DNA of 6,150 nt, taken from Candidatus Fonsibacter lacus. GTDB lineage: Bacteria; Pseudomonadota; Alphaproteobacteria; Pelagibacterales; Pelagibacteraceae. Position numbers and translations under genes: made by a program. Below the pieces are notes generated by a model. That model did not search any database and was not told where the DNA came from. It was given only the letters and a program-made list of their open reading frames with translations. The DNA is taken from contig RGRP01000044.1 of the NCBI GenBank assembly GCA_010021145.1, forward strand, positions 1 to 6,150, read 5' to 3'. Of the stretch, positions 1 to 6,150 are shown one piece after another. Positions within the stretch are counted from its first letter, which is position 1, and every line of letters starts with the position of its first letter.

Positions 1-557
1 ATGCTTTATTAAATATAGATTCAACTCTCACTGTTCCAAACCAAATTCTACAGGGAAACTTTGGCGAAGCTGTTATATCTATTTCGCGCTTTGCAATAAA
101 TTCTACCGTTGGAATTCTCGGTTTATTTGATCCAGCAACCGCTCTTGGAATTGAAAAAACAAATAGAGAGGACTTTGGTCAAACTCTTGCTGTGTGGGGC
201 GTTGATCATGGTTGTTACGCTGTAGTTCCATTCCTTGGACCTTCGAGTCCTAGAGATGCGGCTGGAAGAATTCTTGGAATTTATGGAGATTATTTCTACA
301 TGGTAACAGCTGGCGACAGAACAGCTTTTGGAGAAAACCTTGGAGATACAGTTTACTGGTCAACAAAAGGTACAGAGATTATTAATTTCAGATCACAAAA
401 TATTAAAAGTGCGGAAAATTTAGAAAAGAATTCCTTAGATTTATATTCTGCATATAAAAGTTTATATTTACAAAGAAGAGAAAATTTAGTGAAAAACGTT
501 AAGAGATCAGAAAGTCAGTACGGCGCAAGTGACGATGAATGGAAAAAAATTAGATAA
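1..557 (+). CDS. mlaA: MlaA (VacJ) outer-membrane lipid-asymmetry protein, 5' end missing
   Basis: The reading frame is open from base 3, so the gene begins before the window; about 184 C-terminal residues are present, against roughly 230-250 for the family. A GTG at 192 lies inside conserved sequence and is not the start. Visible family motifs are SRFAINSTVGILGLFDPA, then EDFGQTLAVWGVDHG and VVPFLGPSSPRDA. MlaA normally sits in the outer membrane as a ring-like lipoprotein with porins and removes phospholipids from the outer leaflet, passing them to MlaC. The lipobox is outside the window. One oddity: the usual GPY after the GV motif reads GCY here. The C-terminus is a charged tail. The stop at 555-557 is 18 bases before mlaC, so the two are probably co-transcribed. 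The family call is firm; the function is by homology. Confidence 0.93.
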   Translation, partial: ALLNIDSTLTVPNQILQGNFGEAVISISRFAINSTVGILGLFDPATALGIEKTNREDFGQTLAVWGVDHGCYAVVPFLGPSSPRDAAGRILGIYGDYFYMVTAGDRTAFGENLGDTVYWSTKGTEIINFRSQNIKSAENLEKNSLDLYSAYKSLYLQRRENLVKNVKRSESQYGASDDEWKKIR

Positions 558-575
558 TATTTCTAATTAAAAATA

Positions 576-1175
576 ATGATTAACTTAATAAAAAAAATAT
601 TTTTTTATATAAGTATTATTTTATTAATCTCTTCAAATTCTTATTCTGCTGAAAGTAATGCCGAAGCTTTTGTTCTTAAATTAACAGATGAAGCAAAAAT
701 TATTTTTAATGACAAATCACTTAATAAAGAATCTAGAATTAAAAAACTAAATGATCTTTCATTAAAATATTTAGATTTAGATGCTCTAGCCGGTTATACG
801 CTGGGTGACTATAGAGAAAAAGCAACAAATTCTGAAAGAGAAAATTTTAATAAACTATTTAGAGAATATTTTATAAAAAACATGTCTTCTAAATTAAATG
901 ATTTTGCAGATCAAGACCTTAAAGTCATAGATTCAAAAAGAATTAATGAAAATAATATTATCGTAAGCACGAAAATCTTTTCAAAAAAAGATGCTCAGGA
1001 AATTGCGGTTGAATGGAGAATTTATATTAAAGATGCAAAACTTCTTGCAAGAGACTTGGTTGTTGAGGGATTAAGTTTAGCAAGAACACAAAAAGAGGAA
1101 TTTGCCTCAATAATAGCAAGTAAAGGTTTTTCTGGCGTAATTAGCGCCCTAGAGAATTTTAATAAATCAAATTAG
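576..1175 (+). CDS. mlaC: MlaC-family periplasmic phospholipid-binding protein (Ttg2D-like)
   Basis: This 199-residue protein has the usual length for MlaC. Residues 1-24 form a signal peptide: Lys6-Lys7, a hydrophobic core (about 8-19) and a probable cleavage at SYS|A. The mature part has the family pattern: an N-terminal helical region with LDALAGYTLGDY (about 67-80), an FREYF segment, a beta-rich core ending in VEWRIYI, and the C-terminal signature ARDLVVEGLSLARTQKEEF followed by a short helix. MlaC ferries phospholipids through the periplasm between MlaA and the inner-membrane MlaFEDB transporter. It follows mlaA by 18 bases, which supports one operon; mlaD, mlaE and mlaF are not in this window. 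The ATG at 576 is chosen because it supplies the signal peptide at once. No clear Shine-Dalgarno is visible. The protein converges on the tRNA gene, leaving only 12 bases between them, and no terminator hairpin is seen. Confidence 0.92.
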   Translation: MINLIKKIFFYISIILLISSNSYSAESNAEAFVLKLTDEAKIIFNDKSLNKESRIKKLNDLSLKYLDLDALAGYTLGDYREKATNSERENFNKLFREYFIKNMSSKLNDFADQDLKVIDSKRINENNIIVSTKIFSKKDAQEIAVEWRIYIKDAKLLARDLVVEGLSLARTQKEEFASIIASKGFSGVISALENFNKSN

Positions 1176-1187
1176 ATTAAATTGAAT

Positions 1188-1264
1188 TGGTGGGCCCGCA
1201 GGGATTTGAACCCCGGACAACCCCGTTATGAGCGGGGGGCTCTAACCAGCTGAGCTACAGGCCC
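1188..1264 (-). tRNA. tRNA with CAU anticodon, probably tRNA-Ile2 (lysidine type)
   Basis: Read on the minus strand, a 77-base cloverleaf folds fully: acceptor GGGCCTG/CGGGCCC, D stem GCTC/GAGC, anticodon stem CCCCG/CGGGG, T stem CGGGG/CCCTG with loop TTCAAAT, discriminator A73 and an encoded CCA. The anticodon loop CTCATAA gives CAU, which fits initiator Met, elongator Met or Ile2. The G1-C72 pair argues against the initiator. The pairs C4-G69, C5-G68, U12-A23 and C29-G41, with A38 and A73, match the known E. coli isoleucine identity set and the acceptor pairs used by TilS, so Ile2 (reading AUA after lysidine modification) is favoured over elongator Met. It lies 46 bases downstream of rpoD on the same strand and could be read through from it or have its own weak promoter. 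The tRNA itself is certain; the amino acid is about 75-80% sure. Confidence 0.95.
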
Positions 1265-1310
1265 GTTTCCAACGGATATAACATTAAAAATATAGTTTAT
1301 TAACTAAATT

Positions 1311-3182
1311 CTAACTATCAAAGAAACTTTTTAACTGTCTAGATCTACTAGGATGTTTTAATTTTCTTAAAGCTTTAGCTTCAATTTGTCTTATCCTTTC
1401 ACGAGTAACTGAGAACTGTTGACCAACTTCTTCTAGGGTATGATCTGTGTTCATTCCAATTCCAAAACGCATTCTTAAGACTCTTTCTTCTCTTGGAGTT
1501 AATGTTGCTAAAATTTTTGTAGTTGTATTTCTAAGTCCACTTTGAATTGCCGCATCAACAGGTATTAATGCATTTTTATCTTCTATAAAGTCTCCTAGAT
1601 TGCTATCCTCTTCATCTCCAACTGGAGTTTCAAGAGACACTGGTTCCTTAGCAATTTTCAACACTTTTCTAACTTTATCTAAAGGCATAGCTAATTTTTT
1701 AGCTAATTCTTCAGGTGTAGGTTCCCTTCCAAATTCACTGAGCATCTGTCTTGATGTTCTAACAATTTTATTAATTGTTTCGATCATGTGCACTGGTATT
1801 CTAATGGTTCTCGCTTGATCAGCTATTGATCTTGTAATCGCTTGTCTAATCCACCACGTTGCGTAAGTTGAGAATTTATAACCTCTTCTGTATTCAAATT
1901 TATCAACCGCCTTCATAAGACCAATGTTACCCTCTTGAATTAAATCCAAGAACTGCAATCCTCTATTTGTATATTTTTTAGCAATCGAAATAACTAATCT
2001 CAAATTAGCTTCGATCATCTCTTTCTTAGCAATTCTGGATTCTCTTTCACCTTTTTTAATTTTATTAACTAAGATTTTAAAATCTGAAACTGGAAGTCCT
2101 ATATCTTTGCTAATCTGAATTAATTTGCTCTTAATATTTTCATACTCTTTTTTCTCTTTAGTAAAAAAATTATGCCATTTTTTATTTTCTCCTAAAAAAC
2201 TTTCAAAATTTGGATTAATTTCATTTCCTACATAAAATTTTATAAATTCTTCTCTAGGAATTCCATGTTTAGAGGAAAGTCTTAGAAGCTCTCCATCAAA
2301 ATTAATTAATTTTTTATTCTCAACATAATTCAACTGTACTAACTCTTCTTGAGTTGCTGGATTTAGTTGTAATTGCAAGATATCTTGACTGATTTCTTCT
2401 TTAATTGATTGATAATTCTTTTCTTTGCTTGGACTAAACTTAGATCTGGCAAGTACAGTTTCTAACTTTTCTTTTTGATAAGAAATAAGTTTCTTATAAT
2501 TTTTTGATAATTTTTCAAAAGTCTTTAAAATTTTTGGCTTAAGTTCAATTTCAAGAGCAGCTAAAGAAATATTATATTCATCATTCTCTTCTTCAATGGC
2601 CTCAACACTTTTATTATCTGGATCTTCTTCCTTATCTTTTTTTGATTTAGGTTCTTTGACTACCTTTTCAACACTTTTTGCTGCTAAGGCCTTTGTAAAA
2701 TTCTCATCTTCTAGATAATTGCTATCAAGATCGATAATATCTCTAACCAGCATCTCATTAGCATTTAATTTATCTTTCCATTCAAATATTTTTTTAGCCA
2801 TTAATGGACTTTCTGCTAACGCAGAAACCATTACATACTTTCCAGATTCTATTCTTTTTGCGATTGCAATTTCGCCCTCTCTAGATAGAAGCTCAACGCC
2901 CCCCATTTCTCTAAGATACATTCTAATTGGATCATCGCTTCTTTCAGAAGTTTTCTCAGCTTTTGGGGCCTCTTCTTTTGTCTTAACTTTAAAATCAGAC
3001 TTTTGTTTTACTAAGGTAATAAGATTGTCAAAAATATTTAAAACAGCTTTTTCTAAACTTTCTGGATTGCTATTTCTTTTTCCTAAAGATTTTTTTAATT
3101 CTTCATGAGTAATAAATCCTCGAGCCTTTCCTCGCTCAAGCAATTTTTCAAATGATTTTGAAATAAGCTTATCTGCTTTCAC
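1311..3182 (-). CDS. rpoD: RNA polymerase housekeeping sigma factor RpoD (sigma-70)
   Basis: This 623-residue group 1 sigma factor directs RNA polymerase core to most promoters. All regions are present: region 1.1 (about 5-55), region 1.2 with DDPIRMYLREMG (83-94), a long charged non-conserved region (about 115-385), regions 2.1-2.4 from ANLRLVISIAKKYTNRGLQF (392 on) through FSTYATWWIRQAITRSIADQ (437-456), region 3 (about 460-545), and region 4 with LTPREERVLRMRFG (561-574) and the helix-turn-helix TLEEVGQQFSVTRERIRQIE (582-601). Region 1.1 plus the long insert mark it as the primary sigma, not RpoH or RpoS. The start is GTG at 3180-3182: an in-frame TAA lies five codons upstream and the next Met is residue 88, which would lose region 1.1. 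No good Shine-Dalgarno is visible. It follows dnaG after 52 bases. That gap contains TATACT (3205-3210, minus strand), a possible -10 box, but no good -35, so a private rpoD promoter is only possible. Confidence 0.98.
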   Translation of the reverse strand: MKADKLISKSFEKLLERGKARGFITHEELKKSLGKRNSNPESLEKAVLNIFDNLITLVKQKSDFKVKTKEEAPKAEKTSERSDDPIRMYLREMGGVELLSREGEIAIAKRIESGKYVMVSALAESPLMAKKIFEWKDKLNANEMLVRDIIDLDSNYLEDENFTKALAAKSVEKVVKEPKSKKDKEEDPDNKSVEAIEEENDEYNISLAALEIELKPKILKTFEKLSKNYKKLISYQKEKLETVLARSKFSPSKEKNYQSIKEEISQDILQLQLNPATQEELVQLNYVENKKLINFDGELLRLSSKHGIPREEFIKFYVGNEINPNFESFLGENKKWHNFFTKEKKEYENIKSKLIQISKDIGLPVSDFKILVNKIKKGERESRIAKKEMIEANLRLVISIAKKYTNRGLQFLDLIQEGNIGLMKAVDKFEYRRGYKFSTYATWWIRQAITRSIADQARTIRIPVHMIETINKIVRTSRQMLSEFGREPTPEELAKKLAMPLDKVRKVLKIAKEPVSLETPVGDEEDSNLGDFIEDKNALIPVDAAIQSGLRNTTTKILATLTPREERVLRMRFGIGMNTDHTLEEVGQQFSVTRERIRQIEAKALRKLKHPSRSRQLKSFFDS

Positions 3183-3234
3183 TTTAATATCTGTTTATTG
3201 AAGCAGTATATATATTTACAAGGACAGAAAATTA

Positions 3235-4995
3235 CTAGACTTTTTTTGATGCTACAATCTGGTCTTTTAAAGATAAAAGTTCGTTATACTGAGCCTCGTT
3301 CATATTTTTCGATAATGATTCTTCTGCGTCTTTTAATTTACTCTCAAGTTTCAAATTATTAACTTGTTCAATCAAATCCGCTAAAAAATTATCAAACTTT
3401 TCTTCATTTAAATTTTCGGAAATTCCTTTTATAGATGAAAACTCGTTTATATCTTTAATAATTTGATCAAAATTATTTTCTTCTAAATGCTTTAATAAAT
3501 TAAATTGTTTAAAAGTCTCAATTTTTTCTAAAATATTTATTAAAACTTTTTTTAATTCTTCTAAATTTTTGTTATGAAAATTAATTAAAGAAAGTTTTTC
3601 TGATTTATTTTTTAAAATTTGAATATTATTTAAAAACAGATACATCAAAGAATATTCTTTTAGCTCAAAAGATGAGTATCTTGTAATTTTTCTTGTAAGC
3701 TCTTTAGTCTTATTTAATGGTTTAAGATTTTTAATTTTTCTACTGGAAAATTGTTCAAAAATTTTATTTTTAAAAAAATTTATATAATGTTTTTTTACAG
3801 TGGAATCTTGAATTGATAAACATAAGTCCATTAATTTTTTTTCAAATCCAGCTCTTTCTTCAGGTTGCTCTGACTGTAAATCCTGTAAATTATTTTCAAA
3901 AATAAAGTTTCCAATATCAATTTTTTGATCTAATAAACTCGCAAAATTATTTTTTCCATTTTTTCTTACAAAAGAATCTGGATCAAAGCCATTTGGTAAA
4001 ATCAAAAACGATAATGAATAATTTGGTTTCATATAGGCAATTAACTTTTCTGAAATTTTATGTGCAGCGTTTTGTCCACTTCTATCACCATCAAAGCAAA
4101 TTACGGGATCATTAAAATAGCGCCATATTAAATTTAAATGGGACTCAGTCATTGCTGTGCCAAGTGTGGCAACTACATTTTTAAAACCAGCCTGATAAAG
4201 ACTAATCGCATCCATATACCCTTCAACAATAAAAACAATTCTGCTTTGTTTGTTTTCATTTTTGGCATTATTTAAATTATATAAATTAAAACCTTTTTTA
4301 AAAAATTCAGTTTCTGGTGAGTTAATATATTTTGCTAAGTAATTCTGACTTAATGCTCTTCCGCCAAATCCAATAACTTTATTATTGTAATCAAAAATTG
4401 GAAAAATTAATCTATTTTTAAATCTATCAATAAGCTTATTATTTTTTTCATCATGGAAAAATATTCCACTCTCAATAAGTTCCTTTTGATTAAAATTATT
4501 AAACAACGAAAGATGTAAACCCTGTTCTCCTGAATATCCTATTTTGAAAGCAGATAATATTTCTTGTGTTAAACCTCTGCCAAAAGTGTACTTTTTAACA
4601 CTTTCACTTTCAGAAAAGTTTTTTTGATAATTCTGTAAAGCAATTGTTAATATTTCGTCATATTTTTTTCTTTTATTTTCCACTTCGATATTTTCTTTGG
4701 TAAATTTAAAAGCTGGCATACCCGCTTTTGCTGCTAACTTTCTAACAGCATCACCAAAATTTAATTTTTCAACCTTAACTAAAAAATCAAAAATATTTCC
4801 ATGCTCTCCTGAACTAAAACAATGGTAAAATCCTTTCTCATCATTGATGGTAAAGGATGGGGTTTTTTCTTTAGAAAATGGAGATAGACCAACAAATTCT
4901 CTGCCTCTTCTTTTTAATTGAACAGAAGCTCCTACTATATCGGAAACTTTTATCCTTTGTTTAATCTCTTCTAAATACTCTTTTGGAAATTTCAT
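3235..4995 (-). CDS. dnaG: DNA primase DnaG with degenerate zinc-binding motif
   Basis: This 586-residue protein, near the E. coli length of 581, makes the RNA primers for DNA replication together with the DnaB helicase. The N-terminal zinc-ribbon domain (about 1-100) has the family sequence GLSPFSKEKTPSFTINDEKG then FYHCFSSGEHGN, but the usual ligands C-x2-H and C-x2-C read Ser38, Ser41, Cys59 and Ser62, so only one of four remains. The catalytic core is intact: the basic segment RFKNRLIFPIFD (191-202), GFGGRAL (209-215), Toprim motif VEGYMD with Glu258, and the metal site DGDRSG with Asp302 and Asp304, then FDPDSFVRKNG. The last ~150 residues are Lys/Glu/Asn-rich, helical-looking and poorly conserved, as expected for the helicase-binding domain. 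The ATG at 4993-4995 overlaps the stop of the upstream YqeY remnant as ATGA, which suggests translational coupling. rpoD follows. Confidence 0.97.
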   Translation of the reverse strand: MKFPKEYLEEIKQRIKVSDIVGASVQLKRRGREFVGLSPFSKEKTPSFTINDEKGFYHCFSSGEHGNIFDFLVKVEKLNFGDAVRKLAAKAGMPAFKFTKENIEVENKRKKYDEILTIALQNYQKNFSESESVKKYTFGRGLTQEILSAFKIGYSGEQGLHLSLFNNFNQKELIESGIFFHDEKNNKLIDRFKNRLIFPIFDYNNKVIGFGGRALSQNYLAKYINSPETEFFKKGFNLYNLNNAKNENKQSRIVFIVEGYMDAISLYQAGFKNVVATLGTAMTESHLNLIWRYFNDPVICFDGDRSGQNAAHKISEKLIAYMKPNYSLSFLILPNGFDPDSFVRKNGKNNFASLLDQKIDIGNFIFENNLQDLQSEQPEERAGFEKKLMDLCLSIQDSTVKKHYINFFKNKIFEQFSSRKIKNLKPLNKTKELTRKITRYSSFELKEYSLMYLFLNNIQILKNKSEKLSLINFHNKNLEELKKVLINILEKIETFKQFNLLKHLEENNFDQIIKDINEFSSIKGISENLNEEKFDNFLADLIEQVNNLKLESKLKDAEESLSKNMNEAQYNELLSLKDQIVASKKV

Positions 4996-5213
4996 TTACT
5001 TAATAATTCTTTTAAGAACGCTCCGGCTTTAGAGAAATCTATACTCCCAGAATATTTAGACTTCAAAATTGCCATTGCTTTACCCATATCCTTGATTGAA
5101 GTTGCTCCTGAATCTTTGATTGCGTTTTCACAAGCTTTTTTAGTTTCATTATCGTCTAATTGCTTTGGTAGAAATTCTTGAATAATATTTATCTCTTTAT
5201 CTTCTTTTTTAAA
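4992..5213 (-). pseudogene. yqeY: GatB/YqeY-domain protein, C-terminal half only
   Basis: Read on the minus strand, this frame encodes 73 residues that match the C-terminal half of the YqeY family: EINIIQEFLPKQLDD, then SGATSIKDMGKAMAILKSKY and a final DFSKAGAFLKELLSK. The family is about 150 residues long and resembles the tRNA-binding tail of GatB; its exact role is unsettled. An in-frame TAA lies directly upstream (5214-5216), and no ATG, GTG or TTG occurs in frame before the internal ATG at 5085-5087, which would leave only 31 residues. The N-terminal half (the usual TLR-x-I-AAI and KQR-x-ES motifs) is not recognisable in any minus-strand frame up to carA, and the 116 bases available are too few for it. 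The TGA stop overlaps the dnaG ATG. It is probably a deletion remnant kept for its place in the operon. Start at an ATT/ATA codon, or an assembly error, would be the alternatives. Confidence 0.8.
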
Positions 5214-5256
5214 TTACTCTAAATAATCCAATTGCTCAAAAGAAAATATTACCAAC

Positions 5257-5283
5257 TTGACTGGCGATTAACTTTTTCATAAT
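5257..5283 (+). promoter_or_regulatory. Candidate carA promoter
   Basis: TTGACT (5257-5262) matches the sigma-70 -35 box in five of six bases. CATAAT (5278-5283) matches the -10 box in five of six, but the spacer is 15 bases rather than 17. The alternative TAATGT (5280-5285) has the right spacing and a poorer match. It lies about 50 bases before the proposed carA start and points the right way. In such AT-rich DNA -10-like boxes are common by chance; the -35 match is the more telling half. Confidence 0.35.
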
Positions 5284-5291
5284 GTTCGCCA
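5262..5291. repeat. Inverted repeat TGGCGA-N18-TCGCCA
   Basis: Two perfect 6-base arms, TGGCGA (5262-5267) and TCGCCA (5286-5291), face each other across 18 bases. Inside them, AC and GT could add two more pairs after a small bulge. The arms are GC-rich in a very AT-rich gap and bracket the candidate -10 box of carA. It could be an operator for a dimeric regulator, a weak RNA hairpin, or chance. Confidence 0.4.
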
Positions 5292-5292
5292 A

Positions 5293-5311
5293 CTTTTAAA
5301 TAACTTAAAAG
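5293..5311. repeat. Small AT-rich stem-loop in the carA leader
   Basis: CTTTTAA (5293-5299) and TTAAAAG (5305-5311) form a 7-base perfect stem with a 5-base loop, ending 21 bases before the proposed carA start. If the candidate promoter is real, this would sit at the 5' end of the carA message. It is AT-rich and not followed by a T-run on the plus strand, so it does not look like a terminator. Confidence 0.35.
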
Positions 5312-5332
5312 CTCTTAACTCATGGGTTGTAT

Positions 5333-6150
5333 TTGTCTAAAGAAACTAATTTAGAAAATAAATACAAAATAAAAAATTCTATTAATCCTAATGCTATTTT
5401 AATTCTTGAAGATGGAGAAGAATTCCATGGATTTGGAATTGGTGCTTACGGAATTTCTTCTGGTGAAATATGTTTTAATACTTCAATTACTGGCTACCAA
5501 GAAATACTAACTGATCCCTCTTACTCTGGACAAATTATAAATTTTACTTTCCCTCATATTGGTAATGTGGGCGCTAATAATGAAGATTTAGAGGGTGAAA
5601 AAACTTGGGTTAAAGGTGCAATATTCAGTGCTGAAGTATCACATTCATCAAATTACCGAGCTTTAGAAAATTTAGATCAATGGTTAAAAAAAAATAAAAT
5701 TACTGCAATTTATGGAATTGATACAAGAAAACTTACCTTAAAAATAAGAAAGTTTGGACCCAAAAAAGCAACTATAGCTTTTAAAGTGAATGAAAAACAT
5801 AATGTCAAAGAATTATTAGAGATTACAAAAAAATTACCAAGTTTAGAAAATTTAGATCTTACAAGAGAAGTTACTTGTAAAAAATCTTATCAATGGATTG
5901 GTAATAAATTATGGAATGCTAAAGGATACGAAGTTCAAAAGAATAATAAATATAATATAGTTGCAATTGATTACGGTATTAAAACTAATATTTTAAGAAA
6001 TTTCTCTGAACTAGGATGCAAAGTAACTGTTGTTCCCTCAACAACTAATGCTAAGGATATAATTAATTTAAAACCAGATGGCGTTTTTTTATCTAATGGA
6101 CCTGGAGATCCAGACCTTACTGGAAAATATGCGATTAGAACAATTCAAGA
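5333..6150 (+). CDS. carA: Carbamoyl phosphate synthetase small subunit CarA, 3' end missing
   Basis: About 272 N-terminal residues are present of a usual ~380. CarA splits glutamine and feeds ammonia to CarB, which makes carbamoyl phosphate for pyrimidines and arginine. The N-terminal domain shows AILILEDGEEFHG, GEICFNTSITGYQEILTDPS (about 45-64), the GxIIxFTFPHIGNVG stretch and YGIDTRKL. The class I glutaminase domain begins near residue 207 with NIVAIDYGIKTNILR and includes SNGPGDP (254-260); the catalytic Cys of the GICLG motif lies beyond the window. The frame opens at 5309 after a TAA and holds no ATG upstream of the conserved part. TTG at 5333 is the best start, with GGG six bases upstream as a weak ribosome site; TTG at 5327 is the alternative. 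An ATG at 5322 is in another frame. This start adds roughly 15 residues compared with E. coli CarA. It is divergent from the yqeY-dnaG-rpoD operon. Confidence 0.95.
   Translation, partial: MSKETNLENKYKIKNSINPNAILILEDGEEFHGFGIGAYGISSGEICFNTSITGYQEILTDPSYSGQIINFTFPHIGNVGANNEDLEGEKTWVKGAIFSAEVSHSSNYRALENLDQWLKKNKITAIYGIDTRKLTLKIRKFGPKKATIAFKVNEKHNVKELLEITKKLPSLENLDLTREVTCKKSYQWIGNKLWNAKGYEVQKNNKYNIVAIDYGIKTNILRNFSELGCKVTVVPSTTNAKDIINLKPDGVFLSNGPGDPDLTGKYAIRTIQ

Noticed and set aside
192..557. GTG at 192 as the start of a 121-residue protein
   Set aside because: The frame stays open to base 3 and the upstream part holds conserved MlaA motifs, so the GTG is internal.
1265..1310. Promoter for the tRNA (TTATAT near 1277-1282 on the minus strand)
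   Set aside because: No -35 box of any quality at the right distance, and AT-rich spacers give such -10 matches by chance; read-through from rpoD is as likely.
1600..1818. Plus-strand 72-codon open frame inside rpoD
   Set aside because: It lies fully antisense to the conserved region 2.4 to region 3/4 linker of rpoD and has no recognisable domain; a shadow frame.
2719..3108. Plus-strand 129-codon open frame inside rpoD
   Set aside because: It is antisense to rpoD regions 1.1-1.2 and the start of the insert. Its Ser/Phe/Leu-rich, membrane-like look is what the complement of Lys/Glu-rich coding produces.
3183..3234. Rho-independent terminator between dnaG and rpoD
   Set aside because: Only 3-base pairings are found and no GC-rich stem with a T-run, so dnaG and rpoD are likely co-transcribed.
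5248..5340. Short protein-like readings in the carA/yqeY gap, e.g. minus-strand ELLSYLKVGEHYEKVNRQ
   Set aside because: These are about 20 codons long, bounded by stops, lack starts, and sensible-looking readings occur on both strands; not enough to call a gene.

Overview
The window looks like a piece of a small, AT-rich alphaproteobacterial genome, most likely SAR11/Pelagibacterales-like. The reasons are very low GC, short gaps between genes, Lys/Asn/Ile-rich proteins, and a dnaG-rpoD block with a GatB/YqeY-type gene and carA beside it, an arrangement I recall from alphaproteobacteria. The taxonomic call is inference; no 16S or other decisive marker is present.

Layout, left to right. Positions 1-1175 (+) hold the 3' part of mlaA and a complete mlaC, two parts of the Mla system that moves phospholipids between outer and inner membrane. 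A tRNA with a CAU anticodon (1188-1264, -) meets mlaC end to end; its identity bases point to tRNA-Ile2 rather than Met. On the minus strand, read right to left, follow a GatB/YqeY remnant (4992-5213), dnaG (primase, 3235-4995) and rpoD (housekeeping sigma factor, 1311-3182). This is a version of the macromolecular-synthesis operon, which couples replication priming and transcription initiation. From about 5333 to the right edge (+), divergent from that operon, runs carA, the glutaminase subunit of carbamoyl phosphate synthetase, cut off by the window end.

Most of the window is ordinary housekeeping sequence. Two things stand out. First, DnaG keeps the primase fold motifs, but three of its four N-terminal zinc ligands are replaced by serine. 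Second, the carA/yqeY junction (about 5214-5332) is abnormal: YqeY survives only as its C-terminal half, with an in-frame stop at the break and no normal start codon, yet its 4-base overlap with dnaG is intact. The 116-base gap beside it has a GC-rich inverted repeat overlapping a possible carA promoter, and carA itself has no in-frame ATG. I found no mobile element, CRISPR array, phage gene or convincing new multi-gene system.
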